Of a stretch of DNA of 10,679 bases, positions 7,230 through 10,679 are shown one piece after another. The stretch spans positions 1-10,679 of the forward strand of contig JAKPSR010000063.1 of the NCBI GenBank assembly GCA_029571425.1, read 5' to 3'. Each line of letters begins with the position of its first letter. Positions within the stretch are counted from its first letter, which is position 1. Position numbers and translations under genes: made by a program. This DNA comes from Spirochaetota bacterium (GTDB lineage Bacteria; Spirochaetota; Spirochaetia; Treponematales; Treponemataceae). The notes beneath the pieces are model-generated. The model saw only the letters and a program-made list of their open reading frames with translations, was not told where the DNA came from and searched no databases.

Positions 7230-9380
7230 ATGCAAAACGTGAGATTCCTGCCGGGCGCGCCGCTTCCCCTCGGGGCGTCGGTTCAGCCGGGCGGGGTAAA
7301 CTTCAGCGTCTTTACCCGAAACGGGACCGGGGTCATCCTCGAGCTCTTCCGGCGCGCCGACGACGCGGCGAGCGAGCTTAGTTTCTCGTTCGATCGCCGC
7401 GTGAACCGTACCGGTGACGTTTGGCATGTTTTCGTCGAAGGGCTCGACCCCGACTGGTTTTACCTGTACCGCGTCGACGGGCCTTTTCGCCCGAACGAGG
7501 GCCTGCGCTTCAATCCCAACAATTTCCTTATCGACCCATACGCCAAGGCGCTGACCCCGCACTCCCTGTTCGGCGGGGCCTCGGGCGCGTGGCTGCCGCC
7601 GCCCCACATGGACGGCGACCTCGCCTTCGCGGGGAAGCGCTCTGCGGCGGGATTCCCTAAGTGCGTCGTCGTCGACGACGCCTTCGACTGGCAGGGCGAC
7701 CGCCCGCTTAACTACCCGTTGCGCTACAGCGTCCTCTATGAGGCGCACGCGCGCGGCCTCTCCGTCCATCCTTCCTCGCGCCGCGCCCACCCCGGTTCCT
7801 ATCGCGGCATCATCGAGTCGATCCCCTACCTAAAGGAACTCGGGATAACGAGCCTGGAGCTCTTGCCCGTGCAGGAATTCGACGAGGGCGAGAATTCCCG
7901 CGCGAACCCGCGCACCGGCGAGCGACTGAAGAACTATTGGGGATACAGCACCATCGCGTTCTTCGCGCCGAAGGCGTCCTATGCGTCGGACCGGTCGCCT
8001 TCGGGGCCGGTCCGCGAGTTCAAGGAGATGGTGCGCGAGCTCCATAAGGCGGGGATCGAGGTGATCCTCGACATCGTGTTCAATCATACCGCCGAGGGAA
8101 ACGAGCGCGGCGTCACGTTCTCGTTCCGCGGGTTCGACAACCCGATCTACTATATCCTCGAGGACAACAGGCGATACTACCGCAACTACTCCGGCTGCGG
8201 GAACACCGTCAACTGCAATCACCCCGTCGTACGCACCTTCATCATCGACTGCCTTCGCTATTGGGTCACCGAGATGCACGTCGACGGCTTTCGATTCGAC
8301 CTTGGCTCGATCCTCGGCCGCGACCAGCGCGGCGCCCTCCTCGAGAACCCGCCGATGCTCGAGCGCATCGCCGAGGACCCGATCCTCCGCGACACCAAGA
8401 TCATCGCGGAGGCGTGGGACGCGGGCGGCGCCTATCAGGTTGGCTGGTTCCCCGGCGGTCGCTGGGCCGAGTGGAACGATCGGTTCCGCGACGACGTGCG
8501 CCTCTTTTGGCGCGGAGATCAGGGCGCCGAGCGGCATCTCGCGACGCGCGTCACCGGCTCGTCCGACCTCTACCTTCGAGACGGGCGGAAGCCCTTTCAC
8601 TCGATCAACTTCCTGACGAGCCACGACGGCTTCACGCTGAACGACGTCGTCTCCTACAACGGGAAGCACAACGAGGAGAACGGAGAGGAAAACCGCGACG
8701 GGAGCGACCACAACGCGAGCTTCAACTACGGCTTCGAGGGACCGACCGAGAACCCGCTTATCGAGGCGACGCGCGAGCGGCAGGTGAAGAACATGTTCCT
8801 GACGCTGCTCGTATCGCTCGGTACCCCGATGATCCTGATGGGCGACGAGGTGAGGCGGACGCAGGGCGGCAACAACAACGCGTACTGCCAGGACAACGAG
8901 ACCTCCTGGCTCGACTGGGGGCTGAAGGACCGTAACCCCGGCCTCTTCCGGTTCGTCCGCTCGCTGATCGCCTTCCGGCGCCACCACCGCGCCTTCCAGC
9001 GGCCGGAGTTCCTCACCGGGGCCGAGCTTTCCTCGCACGCCGCCCCCGACATTAGCTGGTTCGGCCCGGACGGGGAACCGCCTGACTGGGCGGAGGCAGA
9101 TGGCTTCGTCGCCTACCGGCTGATCGGTAGCCAGGCGCACATCCTTTCCGACTGCGACGACAACGACTTCTACGTGATGTTCAATGCCTCGCCCCGCGAC
9201 GTGACCGTCACCGTGTGCCCGCCGCTTTCTGGCAAGCGGTGGTACCGGGCGATCGACACCTCGATGCCATCGCCTCTCGATATCCTCGACCCGGGCAGCG
9301 AGGAACCGCTCCCCGACCAGTCAAAGTACGTGCTTCTCGCCCGCACGGGCGCCATACTCATATCCAGGCCGGACCGGTAG
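7230..9380 (+). CDS. glgX: Glycogen debranching enzyme, isoamylase type (GlgX, GH13)
   Basis: A 716-residue cytoplasmic enzyme expected to hydrolyse alpha-1,6 branch points of glycogen, especially the short stubs left by phosphorylase. The N-terminal CBM48-like domain (about 8-105) includes GVNFSVFTRNGTGVILELF and YLYRVDGP. The GH13 barrel has all conserved regions: DIVFNHT (281-287), GFRFDL with nucleophile D357, IIAEAWD with acid/base E394, and FLTSHDGFTLNDVVSYN with transition-state D466. The isoamylase/GlgX signature MGDEVRRTQGGNNNAYCQDN (537-556) follows, and a C-terminal beta domain ends in LLARTGAIL. Length is slightly above E. coli GlgX (about 657). The start at 7230 was chosen because family similarity begins there. 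The open frame continues about 450 bases further upstream, but that part is antisense to the regulator gene and lacks CBM48 character. No good Shine-Dalgarno precedes the ATG. The next gene, phosphorylase, lies 43 bases downstream on the same strand. Confidence 0.95.
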   Translation: MQNVRFLPGAPLPLGASVQPGGVNFSVFTRNGTGVILELFRRADDAASELSFSFDRRVNRTGDVWHVFVEGLDPDWFYLYRVDGPFRPNEGLRFNPNNFLIDPYAKALTPHSLFGGASGAWLPPPHMDGDLAFAGKRSAAGFPKCVVVDDAFDWQGDRPLNYPLRYSVLYEAHARGLSVHPSSRRAHPGSYRGIIESIPYLKELGITSLELLPVQEFDEGENSRANPRTGERLKNYWGYSTIAFFAPKASYASDRSPSGPVREFKEMVRELHKAGIEVILDIVFNHTAEGNERGVTFSFRGFDNPIYYILEDNRRYYRNYSGCGNTVNCNHPVVRTFIIDCLRYWVTEMHVDGFRFDLGSILGRDQRGALLENPPMLERIAEDPILRDTKIIAEAWDAGGAYQVGWFPGGRWAEWNDRFRDDVRLFWRGDQGAERHLATRVTGSSDLYLRDGRKPFHSINFLTSHDGFTLNDVVSYNGKHNEENGEENRDGSDHNASFNYGFEGPTENPLIEATRERQVKNMFLTLLVSLGTPMILMGDEVRRTQGGNNNAYCQDNETSWLDWGLKDRNPGLFRFVRSLIAFRRHHRAFQRPEFLTGAELSSHAAPDISWFGPDGEPPDWAEADGFVAYRLIGSQAHILSDCDDNDFYVMFNASPRDVTVTVCPPLSGKRWYRAIDTSMPSPLDILDPGSEEPLPDQSKYVLLARTGAILISRPDR

Positions 9381-9405
9381 CCCGCCGGGCACGGCCGCGC
9401 GACGC

Positions 9406-9412
9406 TAAGGAG
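9406..9412 (+). promoter_or_regulatory. Ribosome binding site of glgP
   Basis: TAAGGAG, a near-perfect Shine-Dalgarno, lies 11 bases before the glgP ATG in the 43-base gap after the glgX stop. It contrasts with the missing site ahead of glgX and decides the glgP start. No terminator-like hairpin with a T-run separates the two genes. Confidence 0.8.
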
Positions 9413-9423
9413 TTACGACGACG

Positions 9424-10679
9424 ATGGACTTCGACAAGGAACGGTTTAAGGAAGCGATACGGGTCAGGCTTAAGAGGCATTACGGAAAGAACCTCGACGA
9501 GGCGAGCGTGCACGACATCTACGACGCCGTCTCGAGTTCGGTGATGGACCACATACAGACGAACTGGATGGCGACCAGGCGCGAGTACGAGGAGCGCCAG
9601 CCGAAGCAGATGTACTACCTCTCCGCGGAATTCCTGATGGGGCGCGCGCTGGGGAACAACCTGATCAACTTCGGCATCGTGGACGCGGTGCGCGAGTCGC
9701 TCGAGGAGATGGGCTTCGACCTTAACCGGGTCGAGGAGGAGGAGCCGGACGCCGGGCTCGGGAACGGCGGCCTCGGCCGCCTCGCCGCCTGTTTCCTCGA
9801 CTCCCTCGCGACCCTCGACTATCCGGGGCACGGATACGGGATCCGCTACCAGTACGGGATGTTCGAGCAGCGGATCGAGAATGGCTACCAAGTCGAGTAC
9901 CCCGACAACTGGCTTCGCCACCGCGACCCGTGGGAGGTTAAGCGGTCCGACCTCGCCGTCAAGGTGCTCTTCGGCGGCACGCCGGTCGCGGAGAAGCGAC
10001 CCGACGGGCATACGTCCTACCGCGTGACCGGCGCCGAGGAGGTCACGGCGACGCCCTACGACATCCCGATCGTCGGCTTCGACACGAAGACGGTGAACCG
10101 GCTCAGGCTTTGGGAGGCGAGCTCGGAGAACGGCTTCGACCTTCAGCTCTTCAACGACATGCACTATAACCGCGCCGTCGAGCGGCAGAACAGCGCCGAG
10201 AACATCTCGCGCGTTCTCTACCCGAACGACGCGGGACCCTCGGGCAAGGCGCTTCGACTGAAGCAGCAGTACTTCTTCGTTTCCGCCAGCCTGCAGGACC
10301 TCGTGCTCAAGTTCAAGCGCGACCACGGCGCCGACTTCGCCTCCTTCCCGAGCTACAACGTCGTCCAGCTGAACGACACGCATCCGGTCGTCGCGATACC
10401 GGAGTTGATGCGCATCCTGATGGACGAGAACGGGCTCGGATGGGACGAGGCCTGGGACGTCGTGACCCGAACCTTCGCGTACACCAACCACACGATCCTC
10501 GCCGAGGCGCTCGAGAAGTGGCCGATCGATATCTTCCAGGGCCTCCTGCCGCGCGTCTACCAGATCGTCGACGAGATCAACCGGCGCTTCCTCGCGCAGA
10601 TCCGCGAGCGGTTCCCCGGCGACTGGAAGCGGCAAAACCGCATGGCCATCATCGGTGACGGGGTGATCCGCATGGCGTG
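9424..10679 (+). CDS. glgP: Glycogen/starch phosphorylase, N-terminal half (cut by window edge)
   Basis: Releases glucose-1-phosphate from the non-reducing ends of alpha-1,4-glucan chains by PLP-dependent phosphorolysis in the cytoplasm. The frame is open for 418 codons to the right edge, about half of the usual 800-850 residues. Family landmarks seen in order: MYYLSAEFLMGR (63-74), AGLGNGGLGRLAACFLDSLA (110-129), YGIRYQYGMFEQ (138-149), YPNDAGPSGKALRLKQQYFF (266-285), VVQLNDTHPVVAIPELMRIL (313-332) and FAYTNHTILAEALEKWP (351-367). The PLP-binding lysine and the C-terminal domain fall outside the window. The start is supported by AAGGAG 11 bases upstream and by the short N-terminal extension typical of the family. 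It is likely co-transcribed with glgX, with which it forms the glycogen breakdown pair. I cannot tell glycogen from maltodextrin preference. Confidence 0.96.
   Translation, partial: MDFDKERFKEAIRVRLKRHYGKNLDEASVHDIYDAVSSSVMDHIQTNWMATRREYEERQPKQMYYLSAEFLMGRALGNNLINFGIVDAVRESLEEMGFDLNRVEEEEPDAGLGNGGLGRLAACFLDSLATLDYPGHGYGIRYQYGMFEQRIENGYQVEYPDNWLRHRDPWEVKRSDLAVKVLFGGTPVAEKRPDGHTSYRVTGAEEVTATPYDIPIVGFDTKTVNRLRLWEASSENGFDLQLFNDMHYNRAVERQNSAENISRVLYPNDAGPSGKALRLKQQYFFVSASLQDLVLKFKRDHGADFASFPSYNVVQLNDTHPVVAIPELMRILMDENGLGWDEAWDVVTRTFAYTNHTILAEALEKWPIDIFQGLLPRVYQIVDEINRRFLAQIRERFPGDWKRQNRMAIIGDGVIRMA

Noticed and set aside
7664..7681. GTC/GAC repeat forming a short palindrome
   Set aside because: It simply encodes consecutive Val and Asp residues in glgX; similar codon runs occur throughout this GC-rich window.
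7830..9140. 436-codon open frame on the minus strand opposite glgX
   Set aside because: It is rich in Val, Ala, Glu and Arg, as expected from the complement of GC-biased codons, has no recognisable motif, and overlaps a gene with full catalytic motifs.
9380..9390. Small GCCC/GGGC inverted repeat after the glgX stop
   Set aside because: The stem is only four base pairs with a three-base loop and no T-run follows, so it is not a credible terminator.
9358..10635. 425-codon open frame on the minus strand opposite glgP
   Set aside because: Same shadow composition, and the plus strand carries unmistakable phosphorylase motifs throughout.

Overview
The window is a dense, high-GC (about two-thirds G+C by eye) stretch of bacterial chromosome with five protein-coding genes and almost no non-coding DNA. 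The longest gene-free gap is about 72 bases, so there is no stretch over 300 bases without a gene. I see no RNA genes, insertion sequences, CRISPR arrays, attachment sites or origins. The strong GC bias opens long shadow frames opposite nearly every gene.

Left part (1-7157, all on the minus strand, read right to left): three genes form one tightly coupled run. The first (7157-5829) is a three-domain signalling protein: a degenerate receiver-like domain, an anti-sigma/SpoIIAB-type HATPase, and a cyclic-nucleotide-binding domain with a short coiled-coil tail. It overlaps by ATGA with an AddB-like protein (5832-2998), which has no visible Walker A motif but an intact C-terminal iron-sulfur PD-(D/E)XK nuclease. 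That gene overlaps by ATGA with an AddA/UvrD-type helicase (3001 to the left edge), whose own nuclease domain lies just outside the window. The addB-then-addA order matches the usual addBA arrangement for double-strand-break end processing.

Right part (7230-10679, plus strand): divergently transcribed glycogen-degradation genes. A GlgX-type isoamylase (7230-9380) is followed after 43 bases by the N-terminal half of a glycogen phosphorylase (9424 to the right edge). Phosphorylase shortens outer glycogen chains to glucose-1-phosphate and the debranching enzyme removes the remaining branch stubs, so the pair is a coherent pathway unit.

The two runs share a 72-base AT-rich divergent control region (7158-7229). 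The plus-strand -10-like box is so close to the glgX start that a near-leaderless transcript is plausible.

The organism cannot be fixed from the sequence alone. The AddA and regulator sequences have a flavour I associate with spirochaetes of the Treponema/Spirochaeta group, in a high-GC member. This is a weak, recollection-based suggestion. The most interesting feature is a cyclic-nucleotide/ATPase sensor translationally coupled to a recombinational-repair nuclease.
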